Source of the DNA: Diphasiastrum complanatum
Lineage: Eukaryota > Streptophyta > Lycopodiopsida > Lycopodiales > Lycopodiaceae
Direction of reading: 5' to 3'
DNA: 64,000 nucleotides
NCBI GenBank assembly: GCA_029204225.1
Contig: CM055110.1
Coordinates: forward strand, 19,124,300-19,188,299
Each line of letters starts with the position of its first letter. Position 1 is the stretch's first letter. The position numbers and the translations under genes are program-made. Below, one piece after another: positions 47,150-59,378 of the stretch. Under the pieces are notes generated by a model. It made no database searches and was not told the DNA's origin. It worked only from the letters and a program-made list of their open reading frames with translations.

Positions 47150-48000
47150 TCCATACAACTAGTGGACTGATTTTCGAACGCCTTCCGACCTTCTTTTTAT
47201 TACTCTTTTTAGTTTTCCTTTTGGCTTTCTTCACTCCCTTAAGAAGATTTGTTAGAGGCAATGCAACTAAGGCATAGTCTTTAATGAATTTATGGAAAAA
47301 TCATGTGAAGCCTAGAAAAGATTTTACTTTCCTAATGGTTTTGAGGATAGGCCAATCATGAACTTTCTGGACCTTATCGTAGTCGATCTCAAGACCACGA
47401 TATGTCCTAAATACTTGAGTCTTGTTTGAAAAAAATCATATTTAGACTCCTTAGCATAAAGCTTTGTCTACCTTAGATAATCTAAGACTGTATGCAAATG
47501 TGCTTTGTGCTCCTCAAGAGTCTTACTGTAAATCAGAATGTCATCTAAAAATACCACGAGAAACTTCCTCATATATGGACGAAGAATATCGTTCATCATC
47601 TGCTGGCATCTGCTGGAAGGTTGTCGGGGCATTAGACCAAAGGGTCGAACTAAAGATTCGTAACGACCATACCTAGTATGAAAACCAGTTTTGGAAACAT
47701 CCCCCTCGTGTATTCTAATTTGATGGTACCCACCAATTTGGTGAAATACTTTACACCATTCAATTGATCCATTAAGTCGAGGTAAGGGATAACGGTTCTT
47801 AATTGTCATTTTATTAAGCTTTTTGTAATCGCCACAAAGATGCTCCCCAAGGGGATTTACTAGGTCGGATATGGCCTTTATGTAACAACTCCTTAAGTTG
47901 GCTAGCAACTTCATCTTCTTCCTTCGGGCTCATCCTGTAAGGAAAAAGCCATACAGAAGAGCTGCGGGAAGGAGATCTATGTGATGATCTACACCCCATG
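47150..48000 (-). pseudogene. Ty3 reverse transcriptase remnant
   Basis: Minus frames hold the KNRYPLPRLNGSIEW block, YHQIRIHEGDVSKTGFHTRY, VRPFGLMPRQPSSRCQQMMN and the catalytic FLDDILIYSKTLEEHKAHL (47468-47914). The connection subdomain and start of RNase H (PALL...RKVKSFLGF-like words) decay toward 47150. FLDD retains both catalytic Asp. Confidence 0.88.
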
Positions 48001-49745
48001 AGGGGGAAAGACCTTCAGGCAACTGTTCAGGAGATATATCACTATATTCCTCCCTAAGTCTCTTAAAGATTTTGCCCTCAAATGAAGATACTATATTATC
48101 ATCAGAAAAAGACAAAGCTTTAGGGAAAGACGATACGTCAACATTGAAATTATGAGTACTAAAAGCATTTATGTAAGATTCATGTTTCAGATAACATAAA
48201 TACGAAAAATACTCAGATTCAAAATACATTGATTTGTTTCATGAGCAGTTACAAAAGGTAGATCAGGCTCATCACCTTTAGGACAAATCCATGAGTCATT
48301 ATGCAAGAAAGAAATACAATGAGATATACAGTCTTTCTTTAAGGACTCAGTCCTAGAATAAAATCACTCTTTACCTAGGGTTACATCCACCTTATCTAGA
48401 TTCATGACATCAAAGGGTAAACTATCTACATAGTCTTGAATCTTCAATGGCACGTGGGGGACAAAATGGTCCCAGACCTGCTGCTCCCCACCAGCTGTCA
48501 TCCTAACCACATACTTGTGGTCACTTGGTTCAGTTGCCAACTACAGCTTCTGCACCAACTTAGCATTAATAAAATTATGCATAGAACGGTCGTCAAAAAG
48601 AACACTCACAAGTTGGCTGCCTACGGACCCTCTCATACGAATGAGGTCGTGAAGTCCTAAACAACAATTTCTACAAACTGTTTCATCTTTAAAAGATACA
48701 TCAATGCAAGAAATAGAAGAATTACCTGGTGCCTTAAAGGAGCGGCCACCCTTCTTCTGTCTCTTGGGGTAGTCTTTGGAAAGGTGCCCCTTCTCCATGC
48801 ATGAGAAACACAGCCCGTCGCCTTTGGCCTTATCGAAGTCCACTCTCTCCAACCGAGGGCGCTTCTTTTTCTTTCTCGAAGGAGAAGCTTTGCCGACCAT
48901 GCGCTCCTTGCCCTTTTTGAAAGAAGGGTTTGCAGAGGATTTGTTTTTGGCTTTGGGCTTTGGCTGTTCTTTGCGGGTTACACTATGCGTATTGTCAAAA
49001 ATCCGAACGAAATGCACGACATCCTCTAAGGACTATGGTTGATGACGACGGACTTCCAACTGATATTCCTTGGGCAAGCCCAAAATAAAATGCAGTTTAA
49101 GGAGTACGCCGTCTATGCGACTAAAAAACTGCGAAGCAGCCTCTTGGAAGTCTTGCAAGTAGACGCCCAAGGGTTTCGTCCCCATTTGCAACGTGACAAA
49201 TTGATGATAATATTTAAAATCGTCCAGGACAGGCATAAAGGTAGCCTTAAAGGCTACCTGAAAGTCATCCCAAGTAGTTGGGACCATAGCTTAGTCTTTA
49301 AGATCTTGCCACCAAGAATACGCCTTACCGCGTAAAAACATGATGGCCATCGAAATACGCGAGCTATCTAGTAGATCATGCATGGAAAAATGTGACATCC
49401 ATCGATCTAGCCAAGCTAACACCACATCTTGGTGTCTGTCCTTCTTCTCTTCGGTAAAAAATTCCGGAGTAAACATCGGGTTTAAGAGCGCTTGTCAAAA
49501 TTGCGACATAGCCCAAATCTCGGCCTCCGCACGTTCATGCTTTGAGAGCATGTCCATAGTTTGTTGCTATAGCAAATTTATGGCATGCGTCATGTTCTCC
49601 ATATCAGTCTCGACTGGACTTGGAGCTCTAGTCTCATCCATAGGGGCGTACATGGATATAGGAGTAAGTCGTTGGCGTCCTACATCCCGCGCTAGCAGAC
49701 AGTCAGCTGATCGATGTCCTTTCACCAACGTCCTCCTTTGACATT
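48001..49745 (-). pseudogene. Ty3 gag and protease remnant
   Basis: The retrotransposon gag domain (LRGKAYSWWQDLKD; WDDFQVAFKATFMP; PLGVYLQDFQEAASQF) spans about 49033-49476 with stops between. A zinc knuckle follows as CFSCMEKGHLSKDYPKR, with the last Cys changed to Tyr. The protease shows VLFDDRSMHNFINAKLVQKL, where the usual D-S/T-G triad is D-D-R. A degraded linker reaches the reverse transcriptase at 48000. 49480-49745 holds the N-terminal extension in the same strand. Confidence 0.85.
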
Positions 49746-50035
49746 ATCAATTCGCGCTAGCAGACAATTAGCCGTGTTGACTGGCAGCCAGTTCCTCACG
49801 ATTGTCCATTGATTCGGTGACCTTAACAGTAATCAAAAGACCAACATTAGGAGAAATATGGGCTCAAAATGGGCCCTTTAAAAAATTTCACTTTAGAGAG
49901 AGGTTACATAGAGAGAGTGCAAACCAGTAACTTTTGGTCACCATTTTTCAAGTTTCTGGCCTTGCCCGACGTTTAACTAGTATGGTTAACTTCAGACAAT
50001 AGTTAGTTTAGCATGAGATGTAATAACTTCTCTTC

Positions 50036-52752
50036 ATGCTCATTCCAAAATTCGGGACTAGAGCTTTAAGACTGAAAATCTTGGTGTGCTCAATGCAAAA
50101 ACTGAAGCGGGAGAGGCAAAACTTTCGAATTACCATAGGTAGATTCATTAACATGATTGTAGCTTTAACAATGGCAATGTTCCATTTGCATGTTGCTCTT
50201 CCGATGGAATGCACTCCAATTATTAAGAAAAATGTGAAAGTTGTAGAGAATGCTGTAGCAATAGTTAGAGAATTGAGAATGAATAATCATATGAATATAA
50301 ATTTGTGGGTGGATGGATCAATTTATCCTAATGATCCAGCTACCAATTTGTGTCCAGATTTTAAGTCTGTAACTCATCTTCTCAGATATGTATGTGAAGG
50401 AAATAGCGGATTACTTGGATATTGTCAAAGGTTGCGTGATATTGGAATGCATAGCATATCTTGTCTTGATCAACAATTATAGTTTTCTAATCAACAATTG
50501 CAACGTGCAAATCAACAATGCACTCAAGAATGCTCTGTCAGAGTTGAATGCTATTGTCACTACTCTTCGAGGATCAAACCAAGAAATGTTAGAATCCATG
50601 GAAAAGTTGCGATCCGAGAGTTTAAAATTTGCTGTTGATCTAAAAGTTATCAATAAGGCAATGATGAAGAGGAAAAGAAAGAGAGTACAAATGAAGAATA
50701 TTGATGACTTATCTACACATAGCGGCAATCAGAAAAAAAAAAATTCAAACATTCAAATATGTTGTCATCTAAACTATTTATTTGATTTGTATATGTCATT
50801 TAAGTTTGATTTTTACTTGATTACATGGATTATTTATTTGTTAAACATGATTTGAGTTTCATATGTTTGTTGCAGATCATGTTTGGTGGCAAAGAACTAT
50901 TTAACAGATCGCTCATGCATTGGATCATCTTTAAGTCATGTTTTATCAAGGAAGTCAGCAAAGGAAATGATAAAAAATGCTCGGTTTGAAAAAATGAAAA
51001 ATGAATGTGTAGAGACTGTTTTGATTAAGGTTCAATCATACTTGGATGCAAATGTGATACAAGGTGCATGTGATGTATCTGGAATCAGCAGAAATGCTTA
51101 TTCAACTTTTTTTATAATAGTTAAAGAAGTTTTTCCCAAGTGATGGTGAAGAAAATGAATCTTCCGCGTCCATATCGGGCAAGATTAGCTAGAAATGTTT
51201 ATAATGACAGAATGTCCAAAGTAGTTGGCCAACCACTTCATATAACTGAATTATACAAATCAGAATATGGTGAGCTCAATTACAACTATTGCAATAATAT
51301 TTTTTTGATATTGAAAATGTTCTAAAATATTTGATTCTATAAACTAGACGAACATCAAGTAAATGGAAAGATCATTATTGTTATAAAATTGGATGAATCT
51401 GAAATCATCAAGGGTCAGAAGTTGAAACGTGTGAGTGTCACTTTGATGAACAAAATTTCAGATATAGATGATTGAACTTTTAGTGTTCAATCGGAACATC
51501 ACATATGGTGGTTGGCGGCATTCCAGGTATACATTTCAATTTTCATTTAGGATATCTATATTAACAATTCATACCTTGTCAATTTTTATTGACATGTCAT
51601 GCATTACTTGTTTCTCTACCGGTGTTGAAAAAGGACCATAAAATACTATCATGGATATTTTCAAGAACAAATTATGGCGAGATTATAAAGAGACATTTGG
51701 AGAGTGAGAAATTTACAGTCGAAAACCATGGAATTTTTCAAATTCAATGGCAACTTGCAGGGGATTTGAAAACATTAAAATGTATGTATAATGTCTCTCA
51801 TGGGGCAACATCAAAGCATCCATGTCTTTATTGCATGAAGGATTGCTACAATATGAATTTGGGATGATCAACAAACACTGGCCCAACATGAGAAGCTGAA
51901 TATCCAAATATGAAAAGTGTTCTGCCAATTTCATTAAAATATGTTCACATATGCACATTGCATGCTGAAAAACTAATTTACCTGCATATTCTACTAGCAT
52001 GGAATCATAAACCAAAGTCAGTGTCTAAAGCAGCAATTAGGAGGTTGGAAATAATTCTGTCAAATGCAGGACTACATAAACGGAATGTTACGATTGAAAA
52101 GCCATCAATTAGAGGTGCTAAAACAAGAAGATTCTTATCCAATCACACATGCAAAGAATCAAGTGTCAGATACGAAATATGGAGAGAAATTGTTCAAGCC
52201 ACACGAACTCTAGAAGGAAGTAATCGAGTGGAGAAGGGACAAGTGTGGACCAATTTAGACAAACTCATAGGTGTTATCGGGAAAGAAAACCTATCATCAA
52301 AAAATATGAGGACTGCAAAATCATTGCACCACATTTGTGAAATTTATACATGATTGCTAGGGAAAAGACAACGTTACTCATTACATGGTGCTAATCTATA
52401 TCATTATCTGGTAATTTTTCTAATTCAGACTTATATTTTTTTCTACTGATGTAACTAATCAAAACTATTGTTTGTAGCACATCCTTCTTCATCATGCAAC
52501 TTATTTTGCAAAGGAATATGGGAGCTTAAGTATCTGATCATCACAAGGCATGGAAAAATCTCATTGGCAAGCAAGGGGAGCATTTCATAGAGCAACAAAT
52601 CATGGAGGACACAATTCAAGAAATAAATATTTAGTTGAACTTTTTCAGTGGTTTTATAGAAGAGCACAATTTAGATATCAAGCTAAAAAATCATCAAGTA
52701 TTACGATATTTCGAAAGGCATTCAAATTCATTACAAAAGAGAGATCCTTGTA
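50036..52752 (+). pseudogene. H3U-like 'gene 3', diverged copy 4 (transposase-like orphan)
   Basis: Pieces in order: an N-terminal basic/helical part (50036-50855, LHVALPMECTPIIKK; MMKRKRKRVQ); KFPxPYRA-like LPRPYRARLARNVYN (51140-51325); KIIIVIKLDESEIIKGQKLK with TFSVQSEHHIWWLAAFQ (51360-51529); FQIQWQLAGDLKTLKCMYNV with GATSKHPCLYC (51589-51867); YVHICTLHAEKLIYLHILLA; and a last exon 52478-52752 with GMEKSHWQARGAFHRATNHG. The LDES and GDLK acidic positions plus a C-x2-C pair resemble orphan proteins of eukaryotic DNA transposons that I know only by this pattern; a DDE-type fold is a guess. A TGA in the last exon (52514 region) and frameshifts near 50450 and 51143 mark it as broken. Confidence 0.55.
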
Positions 52753-52781
52753 ATATATCAAAATCTATTACAGAAAATTAT

Positions 52782-54267
52782 TTAATTATCATCATCATTC
52801 TCTTCAAGATTTAGACGGATGGTATTGTCATGAAGGAATAATCTCCTTTCATATGGATTCAAAAATTCTAAATTTTTCCTCTTGCTCATATCAATGTAAC
52901 CCGAATAAAGGGCCATTGCAGATGATCTTTTTGTAGTCTCATTGGGAGTATAACCCAATATCTTAATAGCCAAATCTCTCTTCACAAAAATTATCTTATA
53001 TGTTCCTCTTGCATATTTATGGCCTCCTAAACAAATTGATAATGATTTGATGGCCATAATGACAGTGGTTGCAAATGGATTATAAGATGATTGATATATA
53101 CAAATCTCATTATTTTGAAAGTTTTTCAAATAATGAGATAGAGAAACATCTTTTCTCTCGGGTAATACACCTCGGACACCTCCATGTCTCATACCAAAGG
53201 CATCTATTTCAATAGCATCATGTAAACGAGAAAAAAAATAAATTTAGAATGATACATAACACTGCAAACTCAATAAGAAAACTGAACAATATCAATATTA
53301 ATAAGAAATAAGAAAACTGAACAATATCAATACCAATATAATATCTACTTACCAGATCATAATCATTGTAATCAACGATGTTTGCTCTGATAATATCATG
53401 TCCTCCAATGGCTTCTACATTTTCGGAGGGGATATGTCTAGTCCTAGGGGGATATCTTTTTTGGAATTCCAAAAATTCCTCCTCTATAGGCAAAGTTTTT
53501 TCATAGGCTTTAGATTTTTCAATCATGGCCTCCAAGGCCTCATTGCTAGATTTCCAATTGCCATCTTTATCATAATCTATCTCACCTTCAAGGTCATCAT
53601 ATGAGTAATCAACAATGTCAGAAAATTCTGATAAATTTTGAGCAAAAATTGAGAGGATTTCATCCTCTCTCAAATTCAATAGATCTTCTATATCATTAAA
53701 TAAAACATAACAATCATTATTTAAAAAATATAAAAAAACATCAAATAGAGTTAATTGATTAACAAGAGATGCAGATGGAAGAGAATCAGAGAGGATTATA
53801 GAACAAGGGAGAGTTTTTTGATAATCTAAAGCCATAGATGCTTCAGCTTCAACCCCTATATCAGTATCTGCATCATTTACATCAACTAAAGCAAGTGCAG
53901 ATGTTTCGATCAATGGAACAGTTGAAAATTCAATAGACTCATCATCTGGAATTTAAGCAGATATGTAGAAGACAAAAGCCATTCCTTTGATTAGAAGACA
54001 ACATTCTTTTGTGGATATCACAGTATATATTTCTTTTGAAATGGTCATGCAGGTTAGAGTACTTTCTATTGTGTTTATGCTTAGAGAATGGTTGGGAATG
54101 TACAAGGTCCTGAAAATGAACGAAACAAAAATTATCTATATTCAAAACATGAGTACTAATAAAGCAAAAAAAATACTAACAAAATACTCTAATTTGTCAG
54201 ATGGAATGTCACTGGCATTAAACAAATCCATAAGTTTGTCATCTGAAGCCATGGAGGAACTAGCCAT
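52782..54267 (-). CDS. H3U-like 'gene 2', diverged copy 4
   Basis: Exon 1 (54177-54267) starts MASSSMASDDKLMDLFNAS and ends in phase 1 before GTATTT. Exon 2 (53353-53945) reads DESIEFSTVPLIETSA, FDVFLYFLNNDCYVLFNDIE, ILSIFAQNLSEFSDIVDYSY and PIEEEFLEFQKRYPPRT with no stop, and ends NDYDL before GTAAGT. The last exon region (52782 to about 53215) reads GMRHGGVRGVLPERKDVSL, NNEICIYQSSYNP, MAIKSLSICLGGHKY and LNPYERRLFLHDN. Its acceptor is unclear: no AG fits phase 0 just upstream, so this junction may be damaged. A TATAAATA on the minus strand near 54546-54554 could drive it. Function unknown; it is 220-350 residues and acidic. It is by far the best preserved gene 2. Confidence 0.5.
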
Positions 54268-55522
54268 ATTGAACCCGATATCGGTTCAACGCGACAGATA
54301 GATATCGGTAGAGGAATAAAGCAAAGTGCGCCCGCTGATCCGATATGGTAAGGCCGAGAATGAAATTTTTTGAAAAGCACAAGTCGAAAGTGGCTGATAT
54401 TGATTCAGCGTGCCTGAATGAATACGAGCATGCACAGTAAGGGATGGCGCGCGTCGATTTGATATCACGAGAAGGAACAAAAACAAGAAGACTAGAGAAT
54501 TCAGAATAAAAGATCACGAAATCGAAATATAGAAAGTGATGCCCATATTTATAGCCAATTCCTGTTAATCACAACCATACATTTGTCAAATAATGAATTG
54601 AGAAATACAGCCTATATTTATCCACCAATCAAAGTGAGACAAATTTGTACCTATGCCGGAATACTTTAATCAGTCTATCAATAGATTCAACGAATCATCA
54701 TTAGCCCTAACCCTAGAATATGTACCTGCGTCGAAATACTAAATAGACAATCACTAGCCTCCTAAAATAATAATTAAATCAATTATAAACAAATGGATTA
54801 GAATTCAGTTCTTGTTTGTGGAATGAGGTAGTAATCAGCATTCAAGTAAACTAGATAGGCTGGTTTGTGGTATAGATTTTGTGTACTTCTTTGCAACACA
54901 GTTCTTGATTGTTCTTGAGTAATCCAAGCATCAAGTAATGAGTGTTTCTTGATTCTTAGATTATTAGAATGCTGCTAGGAATCTTGTTTCTTGTTTCTTG
55001 AATCTCGTTTCTTGTTCCAGTAGTTAATGTTGTCTTTGATTGTTTCTGATTCAGCAGATAATGGTAAGATTGCTCTCTGTTCTAAAACGTTGATCTTCTT
55101 GAGCTGTAGATGGTTACATGGCTGGTTATGCATGTAGCTGAGTATCGAAACCATGTCTCCCATTGACAGGCTGGGAAATACATGTTGAAAACTGAGTAAC
55201 GCTTCTGCTTGTAACTGTTCTAATAAGAAGAAGTACCATAAAGAACCGTAACTACAGAAGTATAAGAAGAAGCAAAAAACTGTGTTCACAGATTCAAGGA
55301 ATCCGTGAACACGTCCAATATCAAATGAGCGCACGAGAATACAAACTCTAGTTTTCAAATGCTTTATATGCGCATTGATTAGCTATCGGGTGAAAATCTG
55401 ACCTTTGGAATTTTCCAAGATTATAATTATTGGATATAAAAAAGGTCTGATATTTAAAGCTTAACGTTGTCAATTTCAGCATTAAATGGTGCAAAACCAA
55501 CAAAATTATCACAAGAAAAATT
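54268..55522. other. Upstream region of gene 2 copy 4, then unassigned sequence
   Basis: 54268-54560 has TATCGGTTCAACGCGACAG and GCGCGCGTCGATTTGATATC words similar in style to the H3U promoters. There is no H3-Ulp1 gene on the other side. 54560-55360 is AT-rich with a minus frame (54975-55358) lacking any recognisable domain. It may be part of an LTR. Confidence 0.4.
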
Positions 55523-55562
55523 TCATTTAAAAAAAATGCTTAACTCTAAAGAAATTAAATCT

Positions 55563-55891
55563 GAAAACTTACAATTGCATTTCCTTCTATCATTTGGATT
55601 CAGATCATGAATGTTGAGCTCATTGTGAAGATAAGCATGCTGAACTAAAACTTCCGTGATAGATTGACCGGCAGGTGATACTTTAAAATCCATTATGCTG
55701 CCTTTCCAAGAGCTTCTATATATGTTATCCGATCTTTTTCTTTTTCGGAATGAGCCTTTTGCAGAGGGATGCATCAAGATCCATTGATATTTTCGATATA
55801 TTCTTGGTATCCATTGATCTTCTGCATTTTTTTCATTGCAAATATTGATTGGATTAATGGTTCCTCTTGGTCTCCGATTATGTGTAGCCAT
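55563..55891 (-). CDS. Unidentified basic protein, possible first exon
   Basis: From ATG 55891 (MATHNRRPRGTINPINICNE) the frame stays open for about 110 codons. It passes through a basic KGSFRKRKRSDN and VSPAGQSITEVLVQHAYLHN to NPNDRRKCN, where a good donor (T before GTAAGTTTTC, about 55562) follows. If spliced, later exons should lie at lower coordinates, but I could not find them. The family is not recognised. It lies next to the H3U-like element, yet no homolog occurs beside the other copies. Confidence 0.35.
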
Positions 55892-56981
55892 TAGTCAAAA
55901 ATACAAGTACGCAAGCTGAGATCGGAGAGAATGTAGAGATTGCGAGCTAAAACTAAGAATGACAATCCAAAATAAGAGATAGAATGAAGAAAATGAGAGG
56001 TATACCTATGAATGACAAGAAGTTCCTTAACTACAAGGATTAGTTAATCACAATTTATGACTATTGACGTCAAATCAACCTCGAGTGAACAATGACGGGC
56101 AACATAAGAGTATTTGGGCGGTAACTATGGTCCAATCACAATTGTTTATTCTGCCCAGCGGGATATTTGAAAATCACGAAAATTAGGCCGAGAAAGTTAA
56201 ATACAATTTCCATCCGTCAACCAGTGTGTTACAGTTCGTCACAGATGGACACCATTCATTGGGACACATAACCGTTGAAAGCGTGCGAAGTCAAATATCC
56301 CCTAATGATAGTCATGCTTTTTGCAACAATCAAAGCACATCACACATTCATATATTTGTAAACATATGAAACACAATGTGTTTGTAATGTTTCAAATTGT
56401 CATCATGATCCGTTTGCTTTAACATGTTAGAAGTTCCCAAACTCATGAACGCAATGAATTTCTAGTGGTTAATCTGATATTGCTATATGCGTATGTACTT
56501 AGCCTACATCCCCAAGAGGAGCGTGCACATGTGCAAAATGATAAACAATCATAGTCGCACGTCTTTTTCAATGTGAGATGAACTTTTGGGAAAAGAAAAT
56601 ACATTGACTATACAACACATTACATGGGAAATGATAGCCATTTAGCAAGTTGTGCAGCTGAAATAGAACTTATGAATTGCCAACGTTGCTCATGTCTTGC
56701 AACAACAGCCCATCCACACATGGAGAGCAAGTCAAATAACTATTATTTACAGTACCATTGCAGCAAATTTATCTTTGCAGTTTTGTGCTTAATCTTTCTC
56801 ATCGAAATTATCCATCAGGCACTAGCATAGAGCCGTTATTAGTTTTCCTGTCTACGCTGTTGCAGATTTGCAATGGAATATTGTATCTCTGAGCTCATCA
56901 GCTCTATCACTCTTCTAGCACGATGCCCTACGTTTTAGGAGTACCTTTGCTCTTTGCTCACTGATGGAATCTGTTGGCAAT
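55892..56981. other. Gene-free sequence
   Basis: AT-rich sequence without a supported gene or repeat. Short frames (for example 56624-56830) have no recognisable features. Confidence 0.5.
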
Positions 56982-57626
56982 TTAGTGAGGCACAGTTCTG
57001 GAGAGCATGCTTCTGTCAATGCAATATGATTGCTGCGGGTAGGCCATATGTATATATTGTGATCGCAGCCCTGAGTTTATATAATGAGCATGATCTAGTT
57101 CGGTAGCCGGAGGAGAAGCTAAGTCCCAAATTGCAACCTGCCCGGTGCCATACTTGCCCACTGGAGAGGACAAAGATAGTCCTTGGAAGTGTAGCTGTCG
57201 ATCAGTGGAACTGTTGCAAGGACTAATCGGGAGGTCTCTATCGTACCATCGTTCCAAGGACTTCCTTTCCTCATCGATGAAGTGATCCAGGTATGCGATA
57301 TTGCTGCTTGGTGCGGAGAAGCATAATGAGCCAGAAGCGTAAGAATCATTCAAGCTATTGGTCGGCCCATCATCCTCTAATTCCAATTCTCGGAGTAAGT
57401 TATCTGCCCAGTTTTTGGAGTTAATCTCCCAACGTTGCGAGGCTTCCCCGCTTCCATAGCCAGCACCATGATGAGAAAACTCGTTTGCAGACGTGTCTGT
57501 AAGAAGATTTTCAAGCTCGTGTTCAACTGCCTGGATCGAGTGACACGGAATAATTACACTCTCTTCTTCACCAAGCTCATCATCCATCAAGATATGCGAC
57601 ATGTACCCAGCAATAGAGTTCTCCAT
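56982..57626 (-). CDS. Hypothetical plant protein, single exon
   Basis: An uninterrupted 214-codon frame from ATG 57626 (MENSIAGYMSHILMDDELGE) to a stop at 56982. The N-terminal half is acidic (VEHELENLLTD; NWADNLLRELELEDDGP) and the C-terminal half is Ser/Tyr/Pro-rich (LPISPCNSSTDR; SPPATELDHAHYI). There is no signal peptide, membrane span or retroelement motif. Its base composition is GC-richer than its surroundings, as in the rhodanese exons, which favours a real host gene. Upstream (57627-57900) is pyrimidine-rich with a TATACAAG word near 57766. I do not recognise the family. Confidence 0.55.
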   Translation of the reverse strand: MENSIAGYMSHILMDDELGEEESVIIPCHSIQAVEHELENLLTDTSANEFSHHGAGYGSGEASQRWEINSKNWADNLLRELELEDDGPTNSLNDSYASGSLCFSAPSSNIAYLDHFIDEERKSLERWYDRDLPISPCNSSTDRQLHFQGLSLSSPVGKYGTGQVAIWDLASPPATELDHAHYINSGLRSQYIHMAYPQQSYCIDRSMLSRTVPH

Positions 57627-58389
57627 CTAGTCAGTTCACTTCCAACTTTAAATGGCCGTTCTGTGCAAGCGCTGCAATCTTAATACTAGCTCACTCCTCC
57701 TGCCTTTAACTACGTCCTCACAGAGAAACGACACTGCTACTTAAACTTTCTCTTTGACTCGGGCTTGTATACTTTAAATTATCTCAGCTCGTTGAAGCTC
57801 TACCTCTCTCTGATCAAGGCTCAAACACATCCAGTCGCTCCCTTACTCTTTACCAAGCCTCACATAACCTCCACGCATAAATAAACGTCCTCTTAATGTC
57901 TTGATTTTTCATCTCGATCCTCAAAGCTCATTTTCTTAGGTACACCTCGGTCTCCGTGCATGGTTCCAGTAAAAGCACACCGACGAATAAAGTAGATCCG
58001 CTTTTCTGTTCACATACAAATTGTTTCAGTATCTGGGGGGTAAAGTCTACACACTGCCAGCGAGCTTCGCAGCCTAGGCTGGCACATTGCTTATTAGGAA
58101 AGATGCGTGAGCTTGGTGTTGACATTTGGAACATGGTAGACTGCAACAACATAAGGAGGACGATCTTGTATCTAATCTAATCTGCTCAGTCCCAACGCAG
58201 ATTGAGGCTGAAAATTGTGGACAGGACGAAGACGAAGACTGGACTTGAACAAGTGTTGGGTGGCGAGCTCGTTGAACAAGCTGCCACGTTACCAATAGTC
58301 ATCTTCATCCAGGAATCAAGAAGCAAATGAATATGGGAATCTAGCTTCTCCTTCACCATCACTACAACCAAAAGATGCCACCCTTTGGA

Positions 58390-58393
<4 letters not shown>
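57627..58393. other. Probable 5' leader/promoter of the hypothetical gene
   Basis: Minus-strand sequence upstream of ATG 57626 contains short upstream frames (for example 57928-58152) and a CGTTTATTTATG word near 57880. No definite promoter elements or other gene could be assigned. Confidence 0.3.

Positions 58394-58444
<51 letters not shown>
58394..58444. repeat. (CT)n microsatellite
   Basis: About 25 CT units, followed by diverged CTCTCCCTTT repeats and three ATTGGGTGG words to 58545. Confidence 0.98.
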
Positions 58445-58447
<3 letters not shown>

Positions 58448-58544
58448 CAATGGGTGGCACATGGATTTCTCATCTCTCTCCCTTTCTCTCCCTTTCTCTC
58501 TCATTGGGTGGCATCTCTCTCCTTTTATCTCTCATTGGGTGGAT

Positions 58545-59322
58545 CACTTTGAGCTTAAACTTTATGAAGTCATCCAAATGCAGATATTCATGTGGGGGAA
58601 CTAGGCACATTGACTATGCACATCCATTAGTTGAAACCCATGTCAAAATTTGATGAGATTTGATGTAGGCCATGCCATTAGAAGGTAGATTTGAAATTAT
58701 TTGACATGGGCTTGCAATTTTTGTCAACACTCAAGTGCAAAATTTGTATGAAATCATCCTTGAAACTTGACTATTTGCAAGTTCCACTATTTATAACTTA
58801 ACACTCAAGCTAATGTGATATTATTAGAAATGGAGACCCACAAAACGGATTAGGTCATGGCTTCCAATCTTGTTTAGTAGATGCTTTAATTCACATTTGA
58901 TATGAGAAATGTAAACACATACATTTTTTTCTTTAAATTCAATATAAAAAATTTTGAAATGAAATTTGCATGAGAGTCTTATCTTTAATAAATGAAATTT
59001 GCATGAGAGTCTTACCTTTAATAAATGAAATTGAAGGACAACTTCTATGTAAAGATGTCATGAAAATAAAGCAAGAATGGCAAACCTGAAAGTCAAATTT
59101 CAACATTGGTTGCAACTTGGAGGATGTCATATTCATGAATGACTTGACTAGAGTTTAAAGCTTAACTAACATACACACAAACGTATTTCGTAGTTGTCAC
59201 ATATTAATAAAATCGTGGTAACCATAACAATTAAGAATTATCTTGGAAGTGCAAGCCTAACTCAATGCAAGCATTTAACTTAAATATCCAAGAAGTGCAC
59301 TTAGGAGTACATGGCCTTGCCA

Positions 59323-59378
<56 letters not shown>

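Noticed and set aside
57928-58152. Small minus-strand frame upstream of the hypothetical gene
   Set aside because: Short, no domain, overlapped by a frame on the other strand; more likely leader or promoter sequence.
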